Source: Ruminococcaceae bacterium OttesenSCG-928-L11 (GTDB lineage Bacteria > Bacillota > Clostridia > Oscillospirales > Ruminococcaceae). From it: a stretch of DNA of 39,280 nucleotides. Shown here piece by piece: positions 17,336 through 25,309 of this stretch (position 1 is its first letter; each line of letters opens with the position of its first letter). The position numbers and the translations under genes were made by a program. Location: NCBI GenBank assembly GCA_030265885.1, contig JAJDGX010000010.1:1-39280 (forward strand), in the 5' to 3' direction. Under the pieces are notes generated by a model that worked only from the letters and a program-made list of their open reading frames with translations, was not told the DNA's origin and made no database searches.

Positions 17336-17601
17336 CTTGTTTCCTCCAGTTCCAGGATGTATTTTGCCAGAGCGCGGATCTCATCCCTGTCCATGAGCCG
17401 GATGCTTGCGCGGGTGAGCTCAGTGCGGGCCTCAGGCGACTGATCGCCTGCCTCCACCAGCAGCACCTTGCTCATGATGACCGTGCCGCTTTTAAAGCCC
17501 AGCTTCACAAAGTCGGCCTGCTCCATGCCCGCCGCCGTCCGCAGTGCTTTCGGGATGTACACCCGGCCTTTGGCGTCAATTCGTGCGATTTTCGTATTCA
17601 T
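17332..17601 (-). CDS. AbrB/MazE-type DNA-binding protein
   Basis: An 89-residue protein. IARIDAKGRVYIPKALRTAAGM near the N-terminus is the standard SpoVT-AbrB beta-hairpin, and residues 60-89 form a charged helix. It probably regulates the operon. The start at 17601 is 8 bases after GGAGG and overlaps the end of the adenine methylase gene by 26 bases. No toxin partner is next to it, so an antitoxin role is not supported. Confidence 0.82.
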   Translation of the reverse strand: MNTKIARIDAKGRVYIPKALRTAAGMEQADFVKLGFKSGTVIMSKVLLVEAGDQSPEARTELTRASIRLMDRDEIRALAKYILELEETR

Positions 17602-18424
17602 GCATCGTTCCTCCCATCTCAAAAAGCCCCATTTGAAGAGGCGTAGCACCGTTTTCTTTTGGGTCGTAGTTGGAAATGAGGAGCTCGGGGTAAGTGCTTC
17701 CGGCCACTGAGAACTGCCGGAGATTGTCCAGCCGCGAGACTTCCTCGATGAACAGCCCACGGTTTTCGTACAAATCGCGCACCTCCGGGCAATCGTTGTA
17801 GCTGAGCAGGAAGTAGCCATCAATGGAGAACAACAGATCCCGCAGTCGAGTGTGGTCGGGCATTTCGAATTTCACACCGTCGTAGTAGTCCTCGGTTCCC
17901 CAATATGGTGGGTCGCAGTAGAAGAACGTATCGTCCGCATCCACCAGCCTAATAAAATGCTCGAACTCCTTGTTGTGGATGCCAACACCGCGCAGGCGGT
18001 GGTGGGCGCCGGTGATGGCGGGGAAATCCCGCCAGATGTCGTGGCCGCGCCCGTTGTAGCTGCTGGCCTTACTGCCGTAGCTGAAACGGAGAAGCTGATA
18101 GTACCAGGCGGCGCGGGTGAGGTCATCCGGCGTTTCGCCGCTTTTGAGCATGTCCCGGATGCGGTAAAAAACGGCTTCGCAGTCAACGGCGTACCGCAGG
18201 CGATCCTGTAGGGCGTCTGCGTTTTCCTGCACATGCCAGTATAGGTTTGCGAGGTTGTTGTTCATGTCATTGAGGACTTCGATCTTGCCACGGGGCTTGC
18301 GGAAGAAGACCCAGGCCGCGCCGCAAAACGGCTCCGCGTAGGTTTCAAAGGAGGCCGGAAAGCGTTCGATAATAACATCGCGCAGCTTCATTTTTCCGCC
18401 GACCCAACTCATAAAGCTGTTCAA
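17576..18424 (-). CDS. DNA adenine-N6 methyltransferase (Dam/D12 class)
   Basis: A 282-residue enzyme that methylates adenine N6. SWVGGKMKLRD (motif X) is near residue 6, YAEPFCGAAWVFF (SAM-binding motif I) near 29-41, and DPPYWGTEDYY (catalytic) at 171-181; the order is that of Dam/DpnII-type methylases. The start is TTG at 18424, ten bases after GGAGG, and overlaps the stop of the upstream Cys-rich protein as TTGA. No restriction enzyme is adjacent, so it probably protects the element or marks it for transfer. Recognition sequence unknown. Confidence 0.92.
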   Translation of the reverse strand: MNSFMSWVGGKMKLRDVIIERFPASFETYAEPFCGAAWVFFRKPRGKIEVLNDMNNNLANLYWHVQENADALQDRLRYAVDCEAVFYRIRDMLKSGETPDDLTRAAWYYQLLRFSYGSKASSYNGRGHDIWRDFPAITGAHHRLRGVGIHNKEFEHFIRLVDADDTFFYCDPPYWGTEDYYDGVKFEMPDHTRLRDLLFSIDGYFLLSYNDCPEVRDLYENRGLFIEEVSRLDNLRQFSVAGSTYPELLISNYDPKENGATPLQMGLFEMGGTMHEYENRTN

Positions 18425-18663
18425 ATAGGCGATACCTCCAATCGCCGTCCACGGCTGTATATCTGATTCATCTCTGTCCGCAGACAGGCGGCGGAGTCTG
18501 TCCAGCAGATCAATCCGTGGCGAGGGTAGGGGCATCCGCGGCATCTGGGGAATCGGTCGCAGGCGATTTGATCCGGTGCGGGTGGTCGCTCGGCGGTCGT
18601 GCCACAGGGACGCAGCGCAACGCGCATTCCACCGCATTTCTTGCTGCCATATGGTGCGTACAT
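18421..18663 (-). CDS. Small cysteine-rich protein coupled to the adenine methylase
   Basis: An 80-residue protein with seven cysteines, including CDRFPRCRGC and GLICWTDSAACLRTE, probably a metal-binding fold. Family unknown. It has AGGAAG 9 bases before ATG 18663, and its TGA overlaps the methylase TTG, an arrangement that favours this frame over the longer in-frame reading of the methylase. A close copy of CWTDSxxCLRTE occurs at 21.66-21.70 kb. It is the first gene after the hairpin at 18.71 kb, so it heads the operon. Confidence 0.6.
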   Translation of the reverse strand: MYAPYGSKKCGGMRVALRPCGTTAERPPAPDQIACDRFPRCRGCPYPRHGLICWTDSAACLRTEMNQIYSRGRRLEVSPI

Positions 18664-18709
18664 ATCTCATCACTTCCTTTTTTCATTCTGCTTTTGGACG
18701 CAAAAAAAA

Positions 18710-18741
18710 GCCCGGACTTTTCATCGCTGAAAAATCCGGGC
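18710..18741 (-). terminator. Strong bidirectional hairpin at the operon head
   Basis: GCCCGGA and TCCGGGC form a GC-rich stem extended by TTTTCA/TGAAAA. On the minus strand it ends in eight T residues (18702-18709), about 40 bases before the Cys-rich gene; the plus side has TTTGCTTTATTT. It can end transcription in either direction or act as an attenuator of the transfer operon. Confidence 0.8.
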
Positions 18742-18814
18742 CTTTGCTTTATTTCCCTGTAACAATTTAGTATAATAAAAAGCAGGAATGAATGATATTA
18801 AGGGGCAAAACATT

Positions 18815-19879
18815 ATGTCAAACGATTTGATGTCTTATAGCGCTTTTGTAAAAGAAATAAAAGAGCTTATATATCGTCGCCAATATGAGGCGATGAAGCG
18901 CGTTAATACTGAATTGATTCAGCTTTATTGGGAAATTGGCGCGGAAATTGACAGCCAACAGCGTGAACAAGGTTGGGGCAAATCCATTGTTGAAATTCTG
19001 GCAAAAGAACTCCAAAAGGAGTTTCCGGGAGTTCAAGGCTTTTCGGCCCGCAATCTTTGGCGAATGCGGAATTTCTATATTGAATATTCAACAAAAGAGA
19101 ATCTGCCACCATTAGTGGCAGATTCTCAAACTGCAATTCTGCCACCATTAGTGGCAGAAATAAGCTGGTCAAAAATTTGCGCCATCACAGAGAAATGCAA
19201 AGACCCGCTTGAGCGCGAGTTCTATATCAAAATGACAAAGCGTTACGGTTGGACAAAAGATGTTTTGATTAATAGTATCGATAACCGGGCATTTGAGAAA
19301 TATCTGACTAATCAAACCAATTTTGATGAAGCCGTACCAGAAAAATACAGAATTCAAGCGAAGCTCGCAGTCAAGGACGACTACAACTTTGATTTTATCG
19401 AGATGGGTATTGAGCATAGCGAGGCGGAGCTTGAAGCCGGAATTATAAAAAATATCCGCTCGTTCTTGTCGGAAATGGGCGGCGATTTCAGCTTCATCGG
19501 CAGCCAGTATCATCTTGATGTCGCCGATGATGATTATTACATTGATCTGCTTCTGTATCACAGGCGGCTGAGATGTTTGATTGCGATTGACCTCAAAATC
19601 GGCGAATTCAAACCGGAATACGCAGGAAAAATGCAATTCTATCTGACTGCGCTGGATGAAACAATGAAACTGCCGGAGGAAAACTCGTCAATCGGTATTA
19701 TCATCTGCAAAAACAAAAATCGCACGAAAGTTGAATACACGCTTAAAACAACAAACAGGCCAATTGGCGTAGCGACATATTCGTTCTATGAAAATCTGCC
19801 GGATAGTATGCGCTCTCTACTGCCTTCGCCGGATGAAATTGCTGCGATTATAAGCGGAATCAATATCGACATCGAATAA
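18815..19879 (+). CDS. DUF1016/YhcG-type PD-(D/E)XK nuclease
   Basis: A 354-residue protein. N-terminal SYSAFVKEIKELIYRRQYEAMKRVNTELIQLYWEIG is the DUF1016 helical domain, and the C-terminal half carries a nuclease core with YIDLLLYHRRLRCLIAIDLKIGEF (Asp and the xLK element) and FYLTALDE. The family is commonly found with restriction or conflict genes; activity on DNA is inferred. The start is 18815, after AAGGGG; an ATG 27 bases earlier lacks spacing. TATAAT at 18771 provides its own promoter. It reads against the transfer operon, likely as cargo. Confidence 0.88.
   Translation: MSNDLMSYSAFVKEIKELIYRRQYEAMKRVNTELIQLYWEIGAEIDSQQREQGWGKSIVEILAKELQKEFPGVQGFSARNLWRMRNFYIEYSTKENLPPLVADSQTAILPPLVAEISWSKICAITEKCKDPLEREFYIKMTKRYGWTKDVLINSIDNRAFEKYLTNQTNFDEAVPEKYRIQAKLAVKDDYNFDFIEMGIEHSEAELEAGIIKNIRSFLSEMGGDFSFIGSQYHLDVADDDYYIDLLLYHRRLRCLIAIDLKIGEFKPEYAGKMQFYLTALDETMKLPEENSSIGIIICKNKNRTKVEYTLKTTNRPIGVATYSFYENLPDSMRSLLPSPDEIAAIISGINIDIE
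19102..19158 (+). repeat. Two identical 21-bp palindromes inside the DUF1016 gene
   Basis: TCTGCCAC-CATTA-GTGGCAGA occurs at 19102-19122 and again at 19138-19158, 36 bases apart. Each encodes part of LPPLVA(D/E), so the repeat adds residues without breaking the frame. Confidence 0.9.
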
Positions 19880-19887
19880 TGAAGGTA

Positions 19888-21552
19888 TCACATATCCATC
19901 TGCATGGTGTGCCCCCGGCCGGTTTGTTTGAGTTCATCCTCCGGCTTGAGGAAGTAGCTGTTGCCGCTCTGCCAAAAGCTGACATACAGATCACCCTCTG
20001 AGGTTTTTACCGGGCGCTGTTCAAAGCCTTCTCCCCAACCGTCAGCCATCTGGCCTGCGCAGTAGTCTGTCAATTCAGTCATCTCCGCGGAGGATAAGTC
20101 CCGTACCAGCTTCACATCAATGACGCCCCACAGCTTGTCCTCCCAAATCTCAACGGATGGCCATATATAGCTGACCTTTGCGGCAAGCGCCGCGGAGTCC
20201 AGGTATTTCGCGAGGCCCTTTCCATCTTCCTCGGGGAGCGCTTCTTTTGCGATGGCAGCGTTTATTTCATTCATATATGATCTGGCAACGTAGTTCGGGA
20301 TGGTAGCGTAGTCGTATTCATTTACCACATCCCCATATTCCTCGCCAAACTCGCTGTCGGGATCGGCCTTGATCTCCAGCGGGCAAAAAAGCCGGATTCC
20401 CTTTTCCTGCGGCGTGTAGTAATCATAAATGAATTCATTTTCGTTGCGGAAGATGATACCGGCTCCAGTCATGGTCGCGCCATTTTGTGATATTAAGGCA
20501 TCTCCGAGAGCCTTTAAGTCGAAGCAACCTGTGAGAATGGGGTCATCAATGCCCTTTGCTGCCAGATATTTTTGGGCATAATCTTCAGCATTTTTGGCGA
20601 AATCATAACAGCGGAGGTTCTGCGAGATATCTGCCGCGAGGTCAAGGTCGGCGCAGTTTTCATATTCCAATGCGGCGGCAAATTTGGCGTAGGCTTCTTT
20701 GCCATACTGACTCAGCTCCATTTCCCCGAGGCTGAGATTGTGCGCTTTCCAGAGAAGCTGATCCAGTGGTTCGGCAGCGTGAGTGTCGAGGCATTGCTCC
20801 AAGCAGGGATATTCGCTGACGCACTCTACTGCATGACATTCAGTGATTGACGCGGCTTGCAGACTTGCCAATGCGACCTCCAACTCGGGGCTCCGGAGCG
20901 GGTATCCGACATCCTCACCCTGGAGCGGGAACTTAAGCCACACACCATCCGTATTTCGGTCGGAGCAAAGGCGGATTGCCATACAGGTGGCGAGGAGGTT
21001 GATTTCGGGATCGAACTCATGCAGTGGCTGCTCGGTATCGCGGATGTGGTGGCCTTTGATGAATGCGCTTGTGCTGTCATCCCATCCCAGGTTACCCAGC
21101 AATTCATAATCAAAGAACATCATAAGCTCTAGAGGGCATTTGGAGAGGGAGTCGGCGAAATCATTGGCTGCGAAATAGCGCCCGAGCGATTCATAATCAC
21201 CCACATTCGGCGTGAGCGCAAAGCTGTCAAGGTTGCATAACAGCTTTGCGCAATCGGCAGGCGTTTTGCAGTTGGTAAGCAATACCGCGCCTTCCAATTT
21301 AACACGCTCGTACTCTGACAGGCAGGCAATCATTGCGGCGAAGGAATTTAATTCTTCCAGTGGCTGCGGGCCTGTAATCTGGCCATTGAGTTCATTCAGC
21401 CGGAACGAATAAGAGTGGGCGATGTAGGGCTTGTCCACGCCGGCCAGTTCCATTACCCGCTCAATGTCCTCCTGGGAGGCGGGTAGTTCAAGTCCATCGG
21501 CGAGATATGTGAGATCGCCGTCATCCATCTGGCGGACTAAGATTTCATACAT
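19888..21552 (-). CDS. Large ArdA-type antirestriction protein
   Basis: A 554-residue protein. The N-terminal part (LTYLADGLELPASQEDIERVM, then elongated acidic repeats such as ELNSFAAMIACLSEYERVKLEGA and FFDYELLGNLGWD) resembles ArdA, an acidic DNA mimic that blocks type I restriction enzymes. The C-terminal third (from about residue 400: YIWPSVEIWEDKLWG, DYCAGQMADGWGEGFEQR, VSFWQSG) is a different domain often fused on clostridial ICEs. The whole chain is strongly acidic. Start at 21552 follows AAGGA with 8 bases. It fits a role in first entry to a new host. Confidence 0.78.
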   Translation of the reverse strand: MYEILVRQMDDGDLTYLADGLELPASQEDIERVMELAGVDKPYIAHSYSFRLNELNGQITGPQPLEELNSFAAMIACLSEYERVKLEGAVLLTNCKTPADCAKLLCNLDSFALTPNVGDYESLGRYFAANDFADSLSKCPLELMMFFDYELLGNLGWDDSTSAFIKGHHIRDTEQPLHEFDPEINLLATCMAIRLCSDRNTDGVWLKFPLQGEDVGYPLRSPELEVALASLQAASITECHAVECVSEYPCLEQCLDTHAAEPLDQLLWKAHNLSLGEMELSQYGKEAYAKFAAALEYENCADLDLAADISQNLRCYDFAKNAEDYAQKYLAAKGIDDPILTGCFDLKALGDALISQNGATMTGAGIIFRNENEFIYDYYTPQEKGIRLFCPLEIKADPDSEFGEEYGDVVNEYDYATIPNYVARSYMNEINAAIAKEALPEEDGKGLAKYLDSAALAAKVSYIWPSVEIWEDKLWGVIDVKLVRDLSSAEMTELTDYCAGQMADGWGEGFEQRPVKTSEGDLYVSFWQSGNSYFLKPEDELKQTGRGHTMQMDM

Positions 21553-21827
21553 GGGCATCTTCCTTTCTGATTTGATTTTCGGGGAAAATAGAAAAAGCCG
21601 GGCATCTTCAATAATGAAAATGTCCGGCTTTTGGTTGGTTGTGAGATTATATATACAGGGATCTCTGTCCGCAGACAGATGGTGGAGTCTGTCCAGCAGA
21701 TGGCAATGGTTCTTGCCTCCGATACATGCCGATCCCGGTTCCGGCTGCGAAGTGCATTCATTGATATTCCATAATGTGATGCGACTTTTTCCGCAATATC
21801 TTCTGGCATGAGCGGTTCAATTTTCAT
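21537..21827 (-). pseudogene. DnaA domain IV-like fragment with a chimeric tail
   Basis: Reads IAEKVASHYGISMNALRSRNRDRHVSEARTIAI, the helix-turn-helix start of a DnaA C-terminal (domain IV-like) sequence, from an ATG with GAGGG 9 bases upstream. At IAI it switches to CWTDSTICLRTE, the same tail as the Cys-rich protein at 18.42 kb, and then runs through a hairpin. The DNA of the switch is 38 of 41 bases identical between the two loci (18470-18510 and 21661-21701). I read it as a truncated gene joined by recombination; it may still be translated. Confidence 0.55.
21594..21631 (-). terminator. Hairpin before the ardA-type gene
   Basis: AAAGCCGG and CCGGCTTT arms close a long stem with mismatches; on the minus strand it runs into TTTTTCTATTTT. 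It is similar in layout to the hairpin at 18.71 kb (CCGGA plus TTTTCA arms), each standing just ahead of an operon start. Confidence 0.72.
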
Positions 21828-21866
21828 AGTGCAGATCCCTCACATCTCTCATAACCATACTAAGAA

Positions 21867-22064
21867 TCACTTTATGGGTAGTCTGCTCTGCGCCTGTGCA
21901 TTTGTCTCTTTGATCAGGGACATACGCAACTGCCTCACATTGATCAGATTTTCAATTTTGCATTTGGGACAAAAAAGCGGAAAATTCTCCAGGATGGTAT
22001 CAGCTCGTATTTTAATTCGGGTTTTATTGTCACACATGGGACACATTATCCATTGCGGCGTCAT
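21867..22064 (-). CDS. Cys_rich_KTR protein
   Basis: A 65-residue protein with CPMC, NKTRIKIR, NFPLFCPKC and ENLINVRQLR, the two CxxC pairs and KTR element of the Cys_rich_KTR family (PF14205). Zinc binding is expected; it is a common small gene on Firmicutes conjugative elements and its role is unknown. GGGGGC precedes the ATG. Confidence 0.88.
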   Translation of the reverse strand: MTPQWIMCPMCDNKTRIKIRADTILENFPLFCPKCKIENLINVRQLRMSLIKETNAQAQSRLPIK

Positions 22065-22111
22065 AGTAGCCCCCTTTTTTGGTTCTCCAATCCATATAGC
22101 CTGTTTATTTG

Positions 22112-22972
22112 TTAGACATTATCCAAACGCAGGAAAGCTGCCGGCGTCGGCTTGTGGCGATAATCGTCCTGCTCGATTTCATCATGAATTTTCGTGCCGT
22201 CGAACTGTTTGATTTTCTCTCGCAGGGCATAATTGGGATTATGATAAAGCCGCACCAATGCCTCGGCTAATTTCGTATCTCCAAACGTCTGCATTGCCAC
22301 AATCGCCAACTCGATATCCGCCTCTTTGACACGGAAATGCATCAGCCCATGGGCATCTGCATAGTTTATAATTTTTTTTGCATGCTCGCGCAGTTCTGCG
22401 CGCAACGGTGGAGTTTTGGGCGGCATTTCTCGAGACTTTGCTTTTATATCCGGAATTGGACTTGGTTCGGTTGCAGTAACGCCGAGCCTACGTTTTTGAA
22501 TCAAAGCCTCAGCAAATGGGCCTACCTCAAAATCGAAGCTTCTGTAATTCAGGTTCCGAAGCAAGTCAGTACTTTGAATCCGCTCCGCCGCGCACCTGGC
22601 AACTGATTTATTCGGGTCGCCCATTGCGATTTCAAATAAAAATGCTTCTGGAATGATATAGGGAATGATACTTCTACGACAATTCGGGTCGTCCAGTTCA
22701 TAAATGCGAGAATCAAACCATTCTTCATGCGGGGGTTCTGTGCCAGAGCCGAAATATGCGCCAGTATATTCATAGCAATTGGGCCGTTCAAACGCTTGCA
22801 TCTGGTTTAGCCTGTGAACAGCCGCAAGACGCACCTCTTCAATCGGATCACAAAAGCAAATCTCATAAAGCGCTTGTTGCAGGTTAGCAGTTTGTCGCGC
22901 GTTCAAAGCAAAGACTGCGTTCACGCGCTGTCCATATGTGCCTTTCATCCACGGCTTTTGCCAGTCACCCAT
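22112..22972 (-). CDS. HEAT-like repeat protein
   Basis: A 286-residue protein. Helical repeats such as PIEEVRLAAVHRLNQM, NKSVARCAAERIQ and TKLAEALVRLYHNPNYALREKI have the spacing of HEAT-like repeats, which bind proteins. The middle has a Pro-rich low-complexity linker (PSPIPDIKAKSREMPPKTPP). Start at 22972 follows GGAGGTG. It is the last gene of the accessory cluster. No enzyme motif is seen. Confidence 0.6.
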   Translation of the reverse strand: MGDWQKPWMKGTYGQRVNAVFALNARQTANLQQALYEICFCDPIEEVRLAAVHRLNQMQAFERPNCYEYTGAYFGSGTEPPHEEWFDSRIYELDDPNCRRSIIPYIIPEAFLFEIAMGDPNKSVARCAAERIQSTDLLRNLNYRSFDFEVGPFAEALIQKRRLGVTATEPSPIPDIKAKSREMPPKTPPLRAELREHAKKIINYADAHGLMHFRVKEADIELAIVAMQTFGDTKLAEALVRLYHNPNYALREKIKQFDGTKIHDEIEQDDYRHKPTPAAFLRLDNV

Positions 22973-23050
22973 AAGTACACCTCCACTCACTCGTTTTTGT
23001 TACTCAATATCGTTGTTGAAAAGGCTGCAAGTACAATTGCCTTTATGCTG

Positions 23051-24079
23051 TTATATATCATCAATACCGTCTCCCTCTATGTGGATATACAGGGCATCCC
23101 TTGCTTCCGGTCGCTCCAGTATGGGGCAACCAAGCAGAGCTTCAACTTCGTCTAATGTGCGGGCGTCCTTGAATACATCATCAGACGCGATCTCATCGAT
23201 ATCCACTAAATCCGCTGGCCGTTTTTTATCGGCTTTATACATGGCTGTTGCATCCTCGGACTCAAGGAAGCAGTAGTCTTCCAGTATATCGCCCGGTGGA
23301 AGGTCAGAGTATTCTTTTAGAAAAGGTTTCAGCTTTTTTCCGTTGAGATTGATGATTTCCATCAGCCCTACCTCGCGATCACCGCTCCAATAGCCCGCAA
23401 CAACAAACAAGCCCATTTCACAGGAAAAGACATCCAAAGCTTCAAAGAAGAACCTGTTGTCCGCTTTTTTTGACGTTTTCGTTTCTTTTCTGTACGATTG
23501 TATTTTTTCCGTACTACTTTTTATTGAGTATGCGGCAACAATTTTGTTGATCTTTTTCTTTCTTCTCTCAAGCAAAATCGCTTTCAGCCATTCCGCTGGC
23601 GAACGGAGCTTTTCTGGAAAAAAATGGCCAAAAAACACCTCTCCATAAGGGCTTCTCCGTCCGCGCCAAACAACCACAAGGATAACGAGCCAAAGCACAA
23701 ACGGAAGGATGACGTTCAAAATCAGCGCAAAGCAATGGTATAGCCATACCATTGGCAGCGTAATCATTGCAAAATTGAGCGGCGGATACAGCCAAATCAC
23801 AAGATAAGCAGCGCCGCTGGCCAGAAACCCGACACAGGCGGTAAAGCACTCTCCCAGCATCAGATATGCCGCGCTGTAATAGTGCGTAAGCATCGGAACC
23901 AAACATAGCATGGCACACCCAAGCCATCTGTATATGTGTTGTGCTGCCGAAGCTTCCGGATACGGGGCAGCAAGTGCGGCGATCAGACCAACGCAGCCAA
24001 GAAAGGTAATGATGCAGAACAGGTGGCAATACAAGTTCTTCAGCGCGCTATATATGCGCTCCAACCATTTCCAATGCAC
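23051..24079 (-). CDS. Membrane protein of unknown function
   Basis: A 342-residue protein with four or five hydrophobic segments in the first 140 residues (for example LFCIITFLGCVGLIAALA, LILNVILPFVLWLVILVVVW), then a soluble C-terminal domain (about 140-342) with a basic linker KKKINK and a beta-rich part (LFVVAGYWSGDREVG). No family recognised. GTG start with GGGAGGG 8 bases upstream. Probably places a cytoplasmic sensor or effector domain at the membrane; inference only. Confidence 0.72.
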   Translation of the reverse strand: MHWKWLERIYSALKNLYCHLFCIITFLGCVGLIAALAAPYPEASAAQHIYRWLGCAMLCLVPMLTHYYSAAYLMLGECFTACVGFLASGAAYLVIWLYPPLNFAMITLPMVWLYHCFALILNVILPFVLWLVILVVVWRGRRSPYGEVFFGHFFPEKLRSPAEWLKAILLERRKKKINKIVAAYSIKSSTEKIQSYRKETKTSKKADNRFFFEALDVFSCEMGLFVVAGYWSGDREVGLMEIINLNGKKLKPFLKEYSDLPPGDILEDYCFLESEDATAMYKADKKRPADLVDIDEIASDDVFKDARTLDEVEALLGCPILERPEARDALYIHIEGDGIDDI

Positions 24080-24124
24080 AACACCATCCCTCCCGCTTTC
24101 CGACGCGCCCTCGTTAAGAGTCGC

Positions 24125-24604
24125 TTATTCATCTATCCCTAACAAGTCCTTCATGATGCTGTCCCGATATGCTTCCAGGTCGTTGTTCCATTCCTCCACT
24201 TGGCGATGCCATGCATCTGCCTTCCACAGTTCTATGCGGTTTTCCATACCAAACAATGTTATCCTCTCGGATTCTGAAAACTCATAGCGTTCTATGAGCC
24301 AAGCGGGGATTGAAATCGCCCCTTTAGACGACCACGCAGCCATACTTGTGGATATGAGATATCGTATTCTTCTTGCGGCCAATTGATCTCGATATCGCAG
24401 CGCCTCATCCATCAGAGACAGAATCTTCTGTTCACTGAATAGAAACAATACATCGTAGGGATAAAAACAAAGCATTTTACTCTCCGGCGATTCGGCTTCC
24501 AGTTTTTCGAGAAAAGCTTCCGGAAGGTTAAAGCAACCATGATCAAGGATGATCTCATAGGTTCCGCAGAATCCTCTATGCTGCATTTTTTTCTTTTGTT
24601 CCAT
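24125..24604 (-). CDS. MraZ-like double AbrB-fold protein
   Basis: A 159-residue protein. Two units: FCGTYEIILDHGCFNLPEAF and AAWSSKGAISIPAWLIERYEF, followed by MENRIELWKADAWHRQVE, closely resemble MraZ, the DNA-binding regulator normally upstream of mraW and ftsL. MraZ is normally about 143-150 residues. Here the DxKGR box is broken in unit one (LDHGCF), and neither mraW nor any cell division gene is near. It may be a repurposed regulator on a mobile element. AGGAG precedes the ATG. Confidence 0.72.
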   Translation of the reverse strand: MEQKKKMQHRGFCGTYEIILDHGCFNLPEAFLEKLEAESPESKMLCFYPYDVLFLFSEQKILSLMDEALRYRDQLAARRIRYLISTSMAAWSSKGAISIPAWLIERYEFSESERITLFGMENRIELWKADAWHRQVEEWNNDLEAYRDSIMKDLLGIDE

Positions 24605-24614
24605 CGTTTTGCTC

Positions 24615-25253
24615 CTATCCTCGAAAGGGATCGACCTTATAATAGTTGCTGTTCAGCTTATCTAAATCTGTTGTGGGAAGATCTCCACCTTCATAATGGA
24701 AGTCCGAATTGCAAAAAGCGATGGGGATTTCCCGATGTCCGATAATCCGTTTCCCCTTATCGAACGAGAGCCTATGTCCGTTTTTGTACTCATACCCATC
24801 GAGCAGATGCCAGCAGCACTTGAAGCTATCTGGAGAATCTATTGGATGCGACATGATAACAAATGCGCCGAGTTGATGCGCGCGGCGGATAAATGTTGGA
24901 ACAGGCGTCCACCTGTCATATTGGGGCAATTCATCTATGCCGAGACAAAGCAGATGCACTTCGCTCTTTCCAAGCGGGACAGTATCGTCGAACACTGTAC
25001 ACTCCGCGCCGGTTATAATCTTTATGGGCAAGCCCGTCTGTTTGACATACTCTGCGGCATAGAGACTTCCTTGGATCATGTCATGATCGGTCAGTGCGAC
25101 TGCATCTAACCCCCGGTTATGGCAGCACCAATCTACAACCGTTCGAATCCTGTTTTTATCATCGTCGTCCAACACCACTTTGGAAAAGTCGTCAATATTG
25201 ATGTCATCGGCGTACTTGTCTCCCAGCGAGTGTATGTGTAGATCACTTTTCAT
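24615..25253 (-). CDS. PHP-domain phosphoesterase
   Basis: A 212-residue protein with all PHP metal-site blocks: SDLHIHS, ALTDHD, GAECTV, IMSHPID and CNSDFH. PHP enzymes hydrolyse phosphoesters (histidinol phosphate, nucleotides, polymerase-associated exonucleases); the substrate here is unknown. It probably cleaves a small phosphorylated molecule. ATG at 25253 has AGGAG 10 bases before it; ATG 25259 (4 bases) is the alternative. It ends 10 bases before the MraZ-like gene. Confidence 0.88.
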   Translation of the reverse strand: MKSDLHIHSLGDKYADDINIDDFSKVVLDDDDKNRIRTVVDWCCHNRGLDAVALTDHDMIQGSLYAAEYVKQTGLPIKIITGAECTVFDDTVPLGKSEVHLLCLGIDELPQYDRWTPVPTFIRRAHQLGAFVIMSHPIDSPDSFKCCWHLLDGYEYKNGHRLSFDKGKRIIGHREIPIAFCNSDFHYEGGDLPTTDLDKLNSNYYKVDPFRG

Positions 25254-25309
25254 AATCATATGTCTCCTGCCACAAAGGCATCACATTGAGCCATCTTTGT
25301 AGTATGCAG

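Noticed and set aside
17332-17601. Toxin-antitoxin pair based on the AbrB/MazE-like gene
   Set aside because: No toxin-like gene is next to it; both neighbours have other assignments.
18425-18673. Extended N-terminus of the adenine methylase
   Set aside because: The alternative frame gives a Cys-rich protein with a TTGA overlap and a ribosome site for the TTG start; the extended residues show no family similarity.
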